DNA of 33,657 bases from CAZADA01 sp964524065 (GTDB lineage: Bacteria > Pseudomonadota > Alphaproteobacteria > Caulobacterales > Maricaulaceae). The notes under the pieces are model-generated. The model was not told the origin of the DNA and made no database searches. It was given only the letters and a program-made list of their open reading frames with translations. Within the stretch, counting starts at the first letter, position 1. Each line of letters begins with the position of its first letter. Below are positions 1 to 10,638 of the stretch, piece by piece. The stretch lies in assembly GCA_964524065.1 (NCBI GenBank), contig CAZGCB010000018.1:1-33657 (forward strand), in the 5' to 3' direction. The position numbers were made by a program, and so were the translations under genes.

Positions 1-519
1 CTGGATATGGACAGCCGCGCGGCCTTGGTGGATCCGGTCAACGGCTTTGACGGGGCGGTGATCATCATCAGCCACGACCGGCATTTGTTGGAAAGCTGTG
101 TCGATCGGCTGTGGTTGGCGGCCGACGGCACTGTGGCGCCGTTTGACGGGGATCTCGATGATTATCGCCGCTTGGTGACGGGCAAGGCGGCGCGCGCGGA
201 GGAGGCGGCGGCCCGTCCAACGCCGGCCGACGCGAAATCCCACAAGCGCAAGGACGCCGCCGCGCGTCGCGCTGTGCTCGCGCCGCTTAAAAAAGAGGCG
301 GCCCGCTGGGAGAAAGAGGCCGGGCGCCTGCAAGATGTGCTCGCGGTGATTGATCGCGGCCTTGCGGCGCCGGGGCTGTATGAGCAAGACCCGGCAGAGG
401 CCGAGGCGTTGTTTAAAAAGCGCGCCAAGGCGGCTGAGTTGCTGGAGGCGGCGGAGCTGAAATGGCTGGAGCTGCAGGAGGAGGTTGAGTCCGTGAGCGC
501 CGCAGCGAGTGCGGATTGA
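1..519 (+). CDS. ABC-F family ATPase, C-terminal part (5' end outside window)
   Basis: The reading frame is open from base 1, so the gene begins upstream. The first codons read LDMDSR, the segment just after the Walker B region of an ABC ATPase (usually TNHLD.DSR). The H-loop follows as SHDRHLLESC, then the typical ABC-F run DRLWLAADGTV..FDGDLDDYRRLV. After about residue 55 the chain becomes a Lys/Glu/Ala-rich helical tail with alternating charges, as in the C-terminal coiled-coil extension of Uup/YheS-type ABC-F proteins. These proteins are soluble and have no membrane domain; known members act on ribosomes or nucleic acid. Only about the last 172 residues are present, so the subfamily cannot be assigned. 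The stop is followed by about 115 bp before zwf. Confidence 0.9.
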   Translation: MDMDSRAALVDPVNGFDGAVIIISHDRHLLESCVDRLWLAADGTVAPFDGDLDDYRRLVTGKAARAEEAAARPTPADAKSHKRKDAAARRAVLAPLKKEAARWEKEAGRLQDVLAVIDRGLAAPGLYEQDPAEAEALFKKRAKAAELLEAAELKWLELQEEVESVSAAASAD

Positions 520-636
520 CGCTCGGCCGCATTTTCGGCGCGGGCTTCTGCTGGACGCCGCTTCGCATTAAGAGAGACGAAGCCGCGCGTGTGAGACATG
601 AGGTTGCGCGAGCGCCCGCCGCTTTAGGATGGAGTG

Positions 637-2130
637 ATGTCGACGATGGAGACGGATCTTCAGGTTCAGACTGCTGCGGCCGCCCGCGGCGGCTTCGTCC
701 CGGTGGAGCCCTTTGACTTGGTGGTGCTCGGCGCCACGGGCGATCTGGCGCTGCGCAAGCTGATGCCCGCGCTCTATCACCGCTGGTGCGACGGGCAGAT
801 CCCGCAGCAATCACGGATCATCGCGGCGGCGCGCCAGGACATGACGTCTGAGGCCTATCGCGCGCGCATGCGCGACGCGTTTGAGACTTTCCGCCCCGAT
901 GAGAGCCTGGATGAGGAGTGCTGGGCGGCGTTCACTCAATTGGTGGATTATGCGCCAGTGGATTTGGCTGATGGCGCGGATGGCTATGGGTCTTTGAAGA
1001 CGACGCTGAACGGCGATCCGCAGACGCTGCGCGTGTTTTATTTGGCGTTGCCGCCGCAGCTGTTTGGACCGGTGTGCGAGGCGCTGGGCGCCCATGAGCT
1101 GAAAACGCCGCGCACGCGCATCGTCTTGGAAAAGCCCATTGGCCATGATTTGACGTCCGCTCAAGCCATTAACGGGGTGGTCGGCTCTGTGTTTGGCGAA
1201 GACGCGATTTTCCGCATCGATCATTATCTCGGCAAAGAGACGGTGCAGAACCTGCTGATCCTGCGCTTTGCCAACGCCTTGTTCGAGCCGGTGTGGAACT
1301 CCGTCGGTGTCGACCACGTTCAAATCACAGTGGCGGAAGATATCGGAGCGGGCAATCGCGCCAGCTATTATGACGGCGCCGGCGCGCTGCGCGACATGGT
1401 GCAGAACCATTTGCTCCAGCTGTTGTGCCTCGTGGCCATGGAGCCGCCCCACGATATGAGCGGCGGGGCGGTGCGCGAAGAAAAGCTGAAAGTGCTGCGG
1501 GCGCTGCGTCCGCTGACGCCGCAAACCATCGCCGCGAATGCGGTGCGCGGGCAGTACGAGGAGGGCCCCGCCGGGCCAAGTTATGCTGGGGAGCTGGGCC
1601 GCAACAGCGCGACGGAGACCTTTGTGGCCCTGCGGGCGCATATCGACAATTGGCGCTGGGCCGGTACGCCGTTTTACCTGCGCACGGGCAAGCGCATGCG
1701 TCGGCGGCGCTCGGAAATCATCGTGCAGTTCAAGCCGGTGCCGCACTCGATTTTTGGGCGTCACCTCACCGCCAATAAGCTGGTGATCCGCCTGCAGCCC
1801 GATGAGGGCATGAAGCTCATGCTCATGACCAAGGAGCCGGGGCCAGGCGGCTTGCGGCTGCGCTCGGTGCCGCTCAATTTGTCGTATGCCGAGACGTTTC
1901 CGGCGCGCTATCCGGACGCCTATGAGCGGTTGGTGATGGCCGTGGTGCGCGGCAATTTGGAGCTGTTCATGCACCGTGCGGAGGTGGAGGCGGCGTGGGC
2001 TTGGACCGACCAAATCTTGCAAAGTTGGCGGGAGGCGGACACGCAGCTTGATCGCTATAATGCCGGCGAGGACGGCCCGGCTTCCGCCGTGCGTTTGTTG
2101 GGGCGTGATGATCGCGAATGGCATGACTAA
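637..2130 (+). CDS. zwf: Glucose-6-phosphate 1-dehydrogenase
   Basis: Oxidises glucose-6-phosphate to 6-phosphoglucono-lactone with NAD(P)+, the entry step of the Entner-Doudoroff and oxidative pentose phosphate routes in the cytoplasm. The nucleotide-binding motif GATGDL is near residues 32-37, EKPIG near 165, and the family active-site signature RIDHYLGKE near 193-201, with the catalytic His and substrate-binding Lys. Length (497 aa) is normal for the family. A GTG at 634 lies directly before the ATG at 637; I chose 637 because AGGA (626-629) sits seven bases upstream. edd follows after a short gap, so zwf-edd-eda probably form one operon. No pgl (lactonase) gene lies between them, unlike many proteobacterial clusters. 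Confidence 0.97.
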   Translation: MSTMETDLQVQTAAAARGGFVPVEPFDLVVLGATGDLALRKLMPALYHRWCDGQIPQQSRIIAAARQDMTSEAYRARMRDAFETFRPDESLDEECWAAFTQLVDYAPVDLADGADGYGSLKTTLNGDPQTLRVFYLALPPQLFGPVCEALGAHELKTPRTRIVLEKPIGHDLTSAQAINGVVGSVFGEDAIFRIDHYLGKETVQNLLILRFANALFEPVWNSVGVDHVQITVAEDIGAGNRASYYDGAGALRDMVQNHLLQLLCLVAMEPPHDMSGGAVREEKLKVLRALRPLTPQTIAANAVRGQYEEGPAGPSYAGELGRNSATETFVALRAHIDNWRWAGTPFYLRTGKRMRRRRSEIIVQFKPVPHSIFGRHLTANKLVIRLQPDEGMKLMLMTKEPGPGGLRLRSVPLNLSYAETFPARYPDAYERLVMAVVRGNLELFMHRAEVEAAWAWTDQILQSWREADTQLDRYNAGEDGPASAVRLLGRDDREWHD

Positions 2131-2148
2131 CCGCGCATGAGGACGCCG

Positions 2149-4041
<1,893 letters not shown>

Positions 4042-4115
4042 ACATCGCAGCGCGAACGCCGTTACGGGCCGCGCACGAGCGTGTTTCAACCGAACGCAGT
4101 AGGCGAGGGGAAGTC

Positions 4116-4781
4116 ATGACCAGCCTTGGGGACATCACGCGCGGGCCGGTGATTCCGGTGTTGACCGTGGCGGACATCGCCCACGCCGCGCCTTTGGCGG
4201 CGGCGTTTGTGGCGGGGGGCGTCACGGTGTTGGAGGTGACGCTGCGCACCCCTGTGGCGCTGGATGTCATCGCGGCGATGAAAGCCGCCGCGCCCGCGCC
4301 CCCATCGGACGCGGATGCGAAGCCGGTGATCGGCGCCGGCACGGTGACCCATCCCGCTGATTTGGAGGAGGCGCTCGCCGCGGGCGCGGATTTCATCGTC
4401 ACGCCGGGCGTGACGCCGGCCCTATTGGAGGCGTTGCAAGACTGCCCCGTCCCCGTGCTGCCCGGCGCGGCGACGGTGAGCGAGGCGCTGCGCCTCCTTG
4501 AGGCCGGCTTTGCGGCGCAGAAATTCTTTCCCGCTGAGATTAATGGCGGCGCGGCGGCGTTGAAGGCGTTTGGCGGCCCGCTGCCCCAGATCCGCTTTTG
4601 CCCCACGGGCGGCGTCACACCTGAAAGCGCCCCGTCTTACCTGGCGTTGCCCAATGTGATGTGTGTGGGTGGCACCTGGCTGGCCAAGCCCGCCGACATC
4701 GCCGCCGAGAATTGGAACGCGATCACAGAGCGGGCCCGCGCGGCGGCGGCGTTGCGGCCCGCGCCGGCGACGGCCGGTTAG
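4116..4781 (+). CDS. eda: KDPG aldolase (2-dehydro-3-deoxy-phosphogluconate aldolase)
   Basis: Cleaves KDPG to pyruvate and glyceraldehyde-3-phosphate, the last step specific to the Entner-Doudoroff pathway. It is a class I aldolase of the TIM-barrel fold. The expected catalytic residues are visible: Glu40 in TVLEVTLRTP, the phosphate/substrate segment GAGTVTHPADLEEALAAGAD (about 73-92), FIVTPG (93-98), and the Schiff-base Lys136 in QKFFPAE. FCPTGGV near 161 closes the phosphate site. Length (221 aa) is usual. The start is supported by AGGGGAAG upstream of ATG 4116. It is the third gene of zwf-edd-eda and is followed by a candidate terminator. Confidence 0.97.
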   Translation: MTSLGDITRGPVIPVLTVADIAHAAPLAAAFVAGGVTVLEVTLRTPVALDVIAAMKAAAPAPPSDADAKPVIGAGTVTHPADLEEALAAGADFIVTPGVTPALLEALQDCPVPVLPGAATVSEALRLLEAGFAAQKFFPAEINGGAAALKAFGGPLPQIRFCPTGGVTPESAPSYLALPNVMCVGGTWLAKPADIAAENWNAITERARAAAALRPAPATAG

Positions 4782-4800
4782 TGGCCGAGGTCTTTTTTTT
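4768..4800 (+). terminator. Candidate intrinsic terminator after eda
   Basis: CGGCC at 4771-4775 pairs with GGCCG at 4783-4787 around a seven-base loop containing the eda stop; outer GAC/GTC bases can extend the stem with a bulge. Eight T residues follow at 4793-4800. The stem is short, so this is only moderately convincing, but the T-run is rare in this GC-rich DNA and lies exactly between the convergent eda and GNAT genes. Confidence 0.5.
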
Positions 4801-4829
4801 GCCCACGCTCGCAGAGCGTCTTCGTGGCT

Positions 4830-5416
4830 TCAGTCGTTCAGCGTGCGTTGCATGATGACGAGTTTACGGAAGCCAAAAATCTCCCCATCATCGCCCAGAT
4901 CGAGGACATCGACGTCCTCAAACCCCAAGCGTTTGTAAAGCTGGCGCGCCCTGTCATTCCAGTCGGCGACGGGGATGGTCACAACAGGCGTACCTAACCT
5001 TCGGGCCAGATCGCAGCAGGCGTGGACGAGCGTCGTTCCCACGCCGCCGATCGGTGGCCGGCGAGAACGCTCAACACATCAATTGAGAGGACGCCATCCT
5101 CGCTTGTGGCTGCTTCAGCGCTGGTGCTCGCCAAAATTCTTTCCACGTCCGCGTCGGCATAATGCCTTTGGAGGATATCCTTGCGGGTCGGGGCGAACGC
5201 TCCCGTTGGGGGGCGAACGCCCGCCATGCCCAAGATATGATGGTGGTCGTCACGGGCGATCAGGAGCGCGCCAGGCGCAAAGCTGTCCGCATAGTACGCG
5301 ACGGCGCTGTCTTTTGGGCCATAGAGGCCACTCATTTTGCTCTCAAACCCGTCCCAGAGCACAGCGGCGATGGCGCGCCGCTCGCCATCGTCGAAATCGC
5401 TGCTGACGGTCACCAT
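4830..5416 (-). pseudogene. GNAT-family N-acetyltransferase, frameshifted
   Basis: Two minus-strand frames together make one GNAT protein. The upstream frame (ATG at 5414-5416) gives FDDGERRAIAAVLWDGFESK..., LLIARDDHHHILGMAGVRPP and LSIDVLSVLAGHRSA. The downstream frame continues GVGTTLVHACCDLARRLG and then NDRARQLYKRLGFEDVD, a typical GNAT motif B ending. The join falls inside the acetyl-CoA pyrophosphate-binding loop: adding one base near 5045 restores HRSAGVGTTLV, an R/H-x-x-G-x-G type loop. The restored protein would be about 195 aa. The substrate is unknown. It may be a true one-base deletion or a sequencing error, since the assembly also contains a gap. It is convergent with eda. Confidence 0.75.
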
Positions 5417-5722
5417 GCGAGCCTGCGAGCGTTGCGGCCGAGACGCTAGCGCGAGACCACGGCCCCATCAATCGCCGCTGTCGTTCGTTCCCGATCGTGA
5501 GTGCGACGTCGAAGGCGAGGGCCGCCAGCGCGCCAGAATCGCCGGAAGCATCGCCAGAAGCGCGCTTGCGGCGCCACGCTCGCCCCGAATCCGCCCACAA
5601 AACGCGCGCATGCTGCATCGGTGCTCGCGCGTTAACCGCGAACACGCTTATACCCGCCATGAGAGGGAGCGCCGCGGGGCCCGTCCACGCGGAGCATGGT
5701 TAAAGCCTTGAGGGAATACGTC
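5417..5722. other. Intergenic region between divergent GNAT and TonB receptor genes
   Basis: About 300 bases with no convincing gene; the short overlapping ORFs here have no recognisable domain. It should contain the receptor promoter. The near-palindrome CGCGTTAACCGCG (around 5627) includes TTAACC, which resembles half of a CtrA box but has no matching second half. I see no strong -35/-10 pair. Confidence 0.4.
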
Positions 5723-8608
5723 ATGAAGTCGCGTCGCGCACAAGGGCTGAAAGCGATGATCCTCGCAGGGGGAGCGATCATGGCGCTGGCCGGCGCCCCT
5801 GCTTGGGCGGCGGAAATCACCGGGCGCGTCACGCTGGCCCATGATGGGCGCGCCGTCTCTGGGGCCGTCGTGCGCATTGAGGCCTTGGACCGTGAAACAC
5901 TGACAAGCCCAGAAGGTTACTACACCTTCACCGATGTGCCGGCGGGGGCTTACTCCGTCAGCGTCGCCTATCTCGGGGCGCAGAGCGTGGCGCGCAGCAT
6001 CACCATTTCCGCTAAACAAGAGCGGGTGCTGGACATCGCGGTGCAAAACGATGCGCCGGCTTTGCCGCTCTCAGGCCAGCGCGCGGCGTTCGCCGCCGGG
6101 CTCAACGCGGAGCGGGCGCCGATCGAGGAAATCACCGTCACCGCTGCGGGCGGGCTGTCGGACGCCGCCGATCCCAATGTCGCCGCCATCCTGGCGCGTT
6201 TGCCCGGCGTGTCGGTGATCCATGATGAGGGGCGGCCGCGCTTTGCGGTCATTCGTGGCCTCGAAGGGGATTTCACGGCCGCCAGCATTGACGGCATGCG
6301 TCTGACATCCACGGAGGAGGCGGACCGCCGGGCGGTGCTGGACATCATCGATTCCTATCTCATTGATCGTGTGTCGGTGGCGAAAAGCCGCACGCCCGAT
6401 CGTGATGGCGATGTCATTGGCGGTTCGGTGGACATCCACACCCTCAGCGCCTTTGACCGGGATCGGCCGCATATCACTCTGGTCGGCCAAGGTCTCTACG
6501 ACGAAATCCGTGAGGAGTGGGGCTCCAATGTCGTCCTCTCGGCCTCCAACATCCTCGCCAATGGCCAGCTGGGCATCGCCGGCGGGCTGGCGGTGCGCGA
6601 TCAAACCCTGGGGTCGGACAAAGTCACGACCGGCGACGGCGTGTGGCTGGACAGCCCGGCGGGTGCGTATCCTGGCGTGTTGGCGCTGGTCAATGACGAC
6701 ATCACGCGTGAGCTCACCACCGCGATCTTCAATATCGAAACGCGGCCCACGGGCGCGCAGCGCTTTTTCCTGAACCTGTTCATCAGCGAAACGCGCGAGC
6801 AGTCTTTCCGCAACCGCTTAGTGGGCGATGTGTCGCAGGCCGGTTTCGCCGCGGATCTGTCGGGTGATGATGTGCGGGGTTTGCGCGGACCATATACGGC
6901 GGTGCGCGATCTCACCGACCGTGAGGAGGTGCGCGAAATCCAGGCCCTGCGCTTTGGCGGGCGGTCCGATGGGGGCGGTGGGGCGTTTGATTATGCCGCC
7001 TGCGGGGGGCGCGCGCAACCGCGCGCGCCCGACCAGCTGGACACGGTGTTCGGGACGGCGGGCGACGGACCGCTGGCGATCCGTTTGGCGAACCCGCAGG
7101 TCCCCGTCTTTGTCGCGGAGCTGCAAGATCCGGCGTTCTATGACGCCAGCGCCTTCACGCTTAGCGAGATGCGCCTGATCAACACCGCGATGGAGGATGA
7201 CGAGTTCACCTTCGCCTTTGATGTGCGCCGTGAGGCCGATTGGTTGGGCCCCGATGGGTTTGTGAAGTTCGGCTTCAAAGGTCGTCAGCGGGAGAAAAGC
7301 CGTGCGGTCGACGGCGAGGTGTTTCGTGATTTCGGCGACGCCGATCCTGTGACGCTTGACGCGTTCGTCGCCGCCCCGGAAATCGATTATCAGCTCAACC
7401 AAATCGCGCCGGGGCCCAGCGCCGGTCCCTCGCGTAGCTTTTTCGACGCTGAGCGGGACGGTTTCACAGCGGACGCCGCGGCCTCCGCGGTTGTGTCGCA
7501 GAGCGGGGATTACCGCATCGAAGAGGATATCAACGCCGGCTATATCATGGCCCAGTTTGATGCCGGACGCCTGAAGCTGGTGGGCGGCCTGCGGCTTGAA
7601 GACACCGAGTTTGACTCCCGCACCGTGCGGGTGATCGACGCGCCTGTGGGGCTGGCGTTGGCGGCGCCGGCCGGTTTTGAGGAGGCGGCGGCCAGCGGCG
7701 GACGGCGCGTGCTCATCGCCCCTGGCGTGTCCAATGACACCTACACCGATGCGCTGCCCAGTCTGCATGGGGTGTTTGATCTGCGCCACAACATCCGTCT
7801 GCGCGCGGGGTATCAGCGCGCCGCCGCGCGGCCGAACTTCGCCGATGTCGCCCCGGCTGGGCGCTTTGTGTTCGCCGCGGATGGATCGCTCAGCGGCGTG
7901 ACCGGCGCGCCGGATCTGGAGCGGCAAGTGGCCGACAAATTCGATGCGAGTGTGGAGTGGGTGATCCCGAACGGTCTGGTGCGCGCCAACCTCTTCACCA
8001 TTGATATTGACGATTATATCGCCGTTCAACGCTTCCAGGATCAGGCCGCGATTGACATCATCGGCTTTGGCGATGCGGCGGCGGGCGTCGATGTGCTGAC
8101 GGCGGTCAATCTCGCCAACACCCGCATCAGCGGTCTGGAGCTGTCCTATGAGCAGGCGCTGACATTCCTGCCGGGCGCGCTCGAGGGCTTTTTGATCGCG
8201 CTCAACTATACCTATGTGGATGGTGAAGCGACTTTGCGCAGCGCTGATGGCGTGAGCGCCGGGCGCAGTGTCGCGCCGCCCCAGCTGTCCAACCACCTCT
8301 ACAACGTCATCATTGGCTATGATCGCGGGCCGGTGGAGTTGCGGGCCAGCGCGGGGTACCGCGACGGCTATTTGGATGTGATTGATTTCGGCGGCGTTGG
8401 GGTGGACCGGTTTGTCGACGATTTCTTGACCCTGGATCTCAGCGCGCAGCTGGAGTTCACAGAGGGGCTGCGGCTGTTCGGCGTCCTCTCCAATATCGAT
8501 GATGAACCGTTTATCGCGTATGTTCCCGGGGCCAATGGCGGGCGGCTCGCCTCGCAATTCGATGAATATGGCTTTACCGGCAATCTCGGCTTGAAACTCA
8601 CCTACTAA
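5723..8608 (+). CDS. TonB-dependent outer membrane receptor with N-terminal carboxypeptidase-regulatory-like domain
   Basis: An outer-membrane beta-barrel transporter driven by TonB-ExbBD. From ATG 5723 the protein has 961 residues. A signal peptide ends near PAWA|AEITG. Next comes a CarboxypepD_reg-like beta-sandwich (GRVTLAHDGRAVSGAVVRIE to about residue 100, with SPEGYYTFTDVPAGAY). A TonB-box-like EEITVTAAG precedes the plug, which contains LARLPGVSVI, VIRGLEGDF and a GDVIGGSVDIHT segment, typical of the Caulobacter/Xanthomonas-type receptors (TIGR01782-like). The barrel ends in GFTGNLGLKLTY with a terminal aromatic residue. The frame also opens at ATG 5696, but AGGGA at 5711-5715 supports 5723. 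The substrate cannot be told; no neighbouring catabolic or regulatory gene points to it. Confidence 0.9.
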   Translation: MKSRRAQGLKAMILAGGAIMALAGAPAWAAEITGRVTLAHDGRAVSGAVVRIEALDRETLTSPEGYYTFTDVPAGAYSVSVAYLGAQSVARSITISAKQERVLDIAVQNDAPALPLSGQRAAFAAGLNAERAPIEEITVTAAGGLSDAADPNVAAILARLPGVSVIHDEGRPRFAVIRGLEGDFTAASIDGMRLTSTEEADRRAVLDIIDSYLIDRVSVAKSRTPDRDGDVIGGSVDIHTLSAFDRDRPHITLVGQGLYDEIREEWGSNVVLSASNILANGQLGIAGGLAVRDQTLGSDKVTTGDGVWLDSPAGAYPGVLALVNDDITRELTTAIFNIETRPTGAQRFFLNLFISETREQSFRNRLVGDVSQAGFAADLSGDDVRGLRGPYTAVRDLTDREEVREIQALRFGGRSDGGGGAFDYAACGGRAQPRAPDQLDTVFGTAGDGPLAIRLANPQVPVFVAELQDPAFYDASAFTLSEMRLINTAMEDDEFTFAFDVRREADWLGPDGFVKFGFKGRQREKSRAVDGEVFRDFGDADPVTLDAFVAAPEIDYQLNQIAPGPSAGPSRSFFDAERDGFTADAAASAVVSQSGDYRIEEDINAGYIMAQFDAGRLKLVGGLRLEDTEFDSRTVRVIDAPVGLALAAPAGFEEAAASGGRRVLIAPGVSNDTYTDALPSLHGVFDLRHNIRLRAGYQRAAARPNFADVAPAGRFVFAADGSLSGVTGAPDLERQVADKFDASVEWVIPNGLVRANLFTIDIDDYIAVQRFQDQAAIDIIGFGDAAAGVDVLTAVNLANTRISGLELSYEQALTFLPGALEGFLIALNYTYVDGEATLRSADGVSAGRSVAPPQLSNHLYNVIIGYDRGPVELRASAGYRDGYLDVIDFGGVGVDRFVDDFLTLDLSAQLEFTEGLRLFGVLSNIDDEPFIAYVPGANGGRLASQFDEYGFTGNLGLKLTY

Positions 8609-8691
8609 GCTCACTCCGGCGTCGCCTGGCGGAACGCTGGCCTTAGGGCAAGGTGGCGAGTATATCACAGTGCTGACAGAGGAGTGCGGTC

Positions 8692-8997
8692 ATGTGGGCG
8701 AGAATATACAAGCCGGCCAAAACGGCGATGCAGTCCGGTCAAGCCAAGACCAAATCCTGGGTGTTGGAGTTCGAGCCGGCGCTGGCTGATCGGATCGAAC
8801 CGCTCATGGGCTGGACAAGCTCGGCCGACATGAACGGCCAGGTGCATCTTCGGTTTGAAAGCCGTGAAGCCGCTGTGGCGTTCGCGCGCAATCATAACAT
8901 TCCCCACAGGGTCATCGCGCCTAAAACCCGTGAGCGGGTGATCAAGTCCTACGCCGATAACTTCCGCTATGACCGCAAGCAGCCCTGGTCGCACTGA
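8692..8997 (+). CDS. NDUFS4-type (ETC complex I) accessory subunit
   Basis: A 101-residue protein matching the family of mitochondrial complex I subunit NDUFS4 (18 kDa), found in alphaproteobacteria as an accessory subunit of NADH:quinone oxidoreductase on the cytoplasmic arm. Characteristic stretches are ARIYKPAKTAMQSGQAKTKSW near the start, PLMGWTSSADMNGQV near 39, and PKTRERVIKSYADNFRYDRK near the C-terminus ending in QPWSH. The start has GAGGAG about seven bases upstream. It stands alone rather than in a nuo operon, which is usual for this gene in alphaproteobacteria. Confidence 0.93.
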   Translation: MWARIYKPAKTAMQSGQAKTKSWVLEFEPALADRIEPLMGWTSSADMNGQVHLRFESREAAVAFARNHNIPHRVIAPKTRERVIKSYADNFRYDRKQPWSH

Positions 8998-9021
8998 TCG
9001 CGCTTCACCTCGGCCGGACGG

Positions 9022-10041
9022 TTAGCGGGCGGCCGGCGGGGCGTCGCGCACAATGCGAAAGCCCACATGTGAGGTGGATAGATAATCGTCCTGGGGCTGA
9101 CGCGCGGCGGGGCGGTAGCGATAGCAAAAATTGCGATGGCACAAATATGAGCCGCCTTTGATGACGGTGACTGGCGCGCCGGACGCGTCCGTAGCCGGGC
9201 CTTGCGGGGACGCGCCTGTGGCCGCGTCGCGATGATGCGGGTGGTAGGGCGTTGATGTCAGTTCCCACACATTGCCGATCATATCGTGGAGCCCGAAGCC
9301 GTTGGGCGGGTATTGGCCCACCGGGGCCGCGCCGCGATGCCCGTCCGCCCCGGTGTTGAGCAGCGGGAACACGCCCTGCCAGGTGTTGGCCTTTTGCGCG
9401 AGGGCGTAATGCTCAGCCTCGTCCCACGCATAGAGTTCGCCTTCAAGGCCGCCGCGAGCGGCATACTCCCATTCGGCCTCGCTGGGCAGCCGGCCGCCAG
9501 ACCAGCGCGCGAACGCCCGAGCGTCTTCGGCCGCCACATGCACCACCGGCCACCCGGCGGCCTCGACGCTCAGCGGACTTTGCCCATCGGGCGACAGCCA
9601 GGATGAGCCGGGCACAAAGGCCCAGGGGTTCAGCGCCGCGCCCCCATCGCCGACGCCCACAAACACCGCCGATCCGGGCGGTGTTTCCGGCGCATCGCCT
9701 GTCGCGGGGGCGCCGCGTTCGGCGCGGGTGACATAATCGGTGTCGAGCACAAAGGCGGCGAATTGGGCGTTGGTGATCTCCGTGCGGGCGATGGAAAACC
9801 CGTCCACGCAGGCGCGGTGGGTCGGCCGTTCCTCGCGATGGACACGGTCTTCGCCCATGGTGAAGCACGCGCCGTCCAGCGCCACCCACTCCAGCGGTTG
9901 CGCGCGCTCGGCCAAATCCGCCAGCAGGGCGGGGGTGTGCGGTGGGGCGGGCGCGTCGCGACGGGCCGCTTGGGAGAGGCCGGCGCCCAACAGCAGGGCG
10001 GCGAAGGCGGCGCCCGCCGCAATCCACATCCAAGTCTTCAC
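9022..10041 (-). CDS. Formylglycine-generating enzyme (SUMF1/FGE) homologue, membrane-anchored or exported
   Basis: An FGE-sulfatase domain protein of 339 residues. After an N-terminal hydrophobic segment (about residues 3-24, WMWIAAGAAFAALLLGAGL) come LEWVALDGACFTMGED, EITNAQFAAFV, GRLPSEAEWEYAARGG, NTWQGVFPLLNTGADG, PPNGFGLHDMIGNVWE and, near the end, KGGSYLCHRNFCYRYRPAAR. The last block matches the catalytic loop of true FGEs, and both cysteines (C301 and C306, equivalent to human C336 and C341) are present; many family members lack them. FGE oxidises a sulfatase cysteine to formylglycine with O2 and a thiol reductant. The hydrophobic N-terminus implies action outside the cytoplasm. Start is GTG with AGGGA upstream. 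It lies 54 bases after the thioredoxin-like gene, probably co-transcribed. No sulfatase gene is in the window. Confidence 0.85.
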   Translation of the reverse strand: MKTWMWIAAGAAFAALLLGAGLSQAARRDAPAPPHTPALLADLAERAQPLEWVALDGACFTMGEDRVHREERPTHRACVDGFSIARTEITNAQFAAFVLDTDYVTRAERGAPATGDAPETPPGSAVFVGVGDGGAALNPWAFVPGSSWLSPDGQSPLSVEAAGWPVVHVAAEDARAFARWSGGRLPSEAEWEYAARGGLEGELYAWDEAEHYALAQKANTWQGVFPLLNTGADGHRGAAPVGQYPPNGFGLHDMIGNVWELTSTPYHPHHRDAATGASPQGPATDASGAPVTVIKGGSYLCHRNFCYRYRPAARQPQDDYLSTSHVGFRIVRDAPPAAR

Positions 10042-10095
10042 CGGTGTTTCCCTCGCTCTGCGGTTCTGTGACGGCTACGGACTGCGGCGCGGTCG

Positions 10096-10638
10096 CTACT
10101 GCGCGCTCGGCGTGTGACCGCGCGCTTGATCAATCGCGTCCAGCAGCCGCGCGACGCCGCCCTCGCGGCGCAGCAGGGTTTGCATGTGGGTGATGCGGCC
10201 GTCGGCATCGACCACCAGATAGGTGGGAAACCAGCGCACGCCGAACAGGCCGGGTATCGTCCGGTCGGGATCCATCAGCGTGTCAATGTCGTAGCCGGTT
10301 TCCTCTTCATACTCGGCCAGGGACTCAAACCGCCCCATGCCGCCGGCATGAACCGCGACCAGCGCCACATCCGTGCGTTCGGCCAGGGCGGTGCGCACGC
10401 GGTCCATGTAAGGCCCGTCGGCCAAGCAGTCGCTGCACCACAGCCCCCAAAACTCCACCAGGGCCGCCTCGCCGCGCGCTGGAACGGGGGCCATGTCCTC
10501 GCCCAGCGTGAACTGCGGCGCCAGCCGTCCAAGGCGGTCGTATTCGGCCTCAAAGCGCAGGCTTTCATCCGCCGCGGCGGCTGCCGCCATCGCCAGGAGC
10601 GCCGCCAGCGCTCCCAGCCAACCCACATTGCTTCTCAT
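10096..10638 (-). CDS. Exported thioredoxin-like protein (TlpA/ResA type)
   Basis: A 180-residue protein with an N-terminal signal-like segment (WLGALAALLAMAAAAAADES) followed by a thioredoxin fold. The redox motif is WCSDC (C68 and C71) in VEFWGLWCSDCLADGPYMDR; the cis-Pro region is RWFPTYLVVDADGRI. This resembles periplasmic TlpA/ResA thiol-disulfide proteins. The open frame extends far upstream across the flagellin gene on the opposite strand, but ATG at 10636-10638 with GGGAG about eight bases upstream and a signal sequence directly after it defines the real start. It is the upstream member of a two-gene unit with the FGE homologue, so it may supply or remove electrons for it; that link is inference. 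Confidence 0.85.
   Translation of the reverse strand: MRSNVGWLGALAALLAMAAAAAADESLRFEAEYDRLGRLAPQFTLGEDMAPVPARGEAALVEFWGLWCSDCLADGPYMDRVRTALAERTDVALVAVHAGGMGRFESLAEYEEETGYDIDTLMDPDRTIPGLFGVRWFPTYLVVDADGRITHMQTLLRREGGVARLLDAIDQARGHTPSAQ

Noticed and set aside
6818..8668. A 616-codon minus-strand frame inside the TonB receptor gene
   Set aside because: The receptor on the other strand has conserved signal, plug and barrel features; the antisense product has none.
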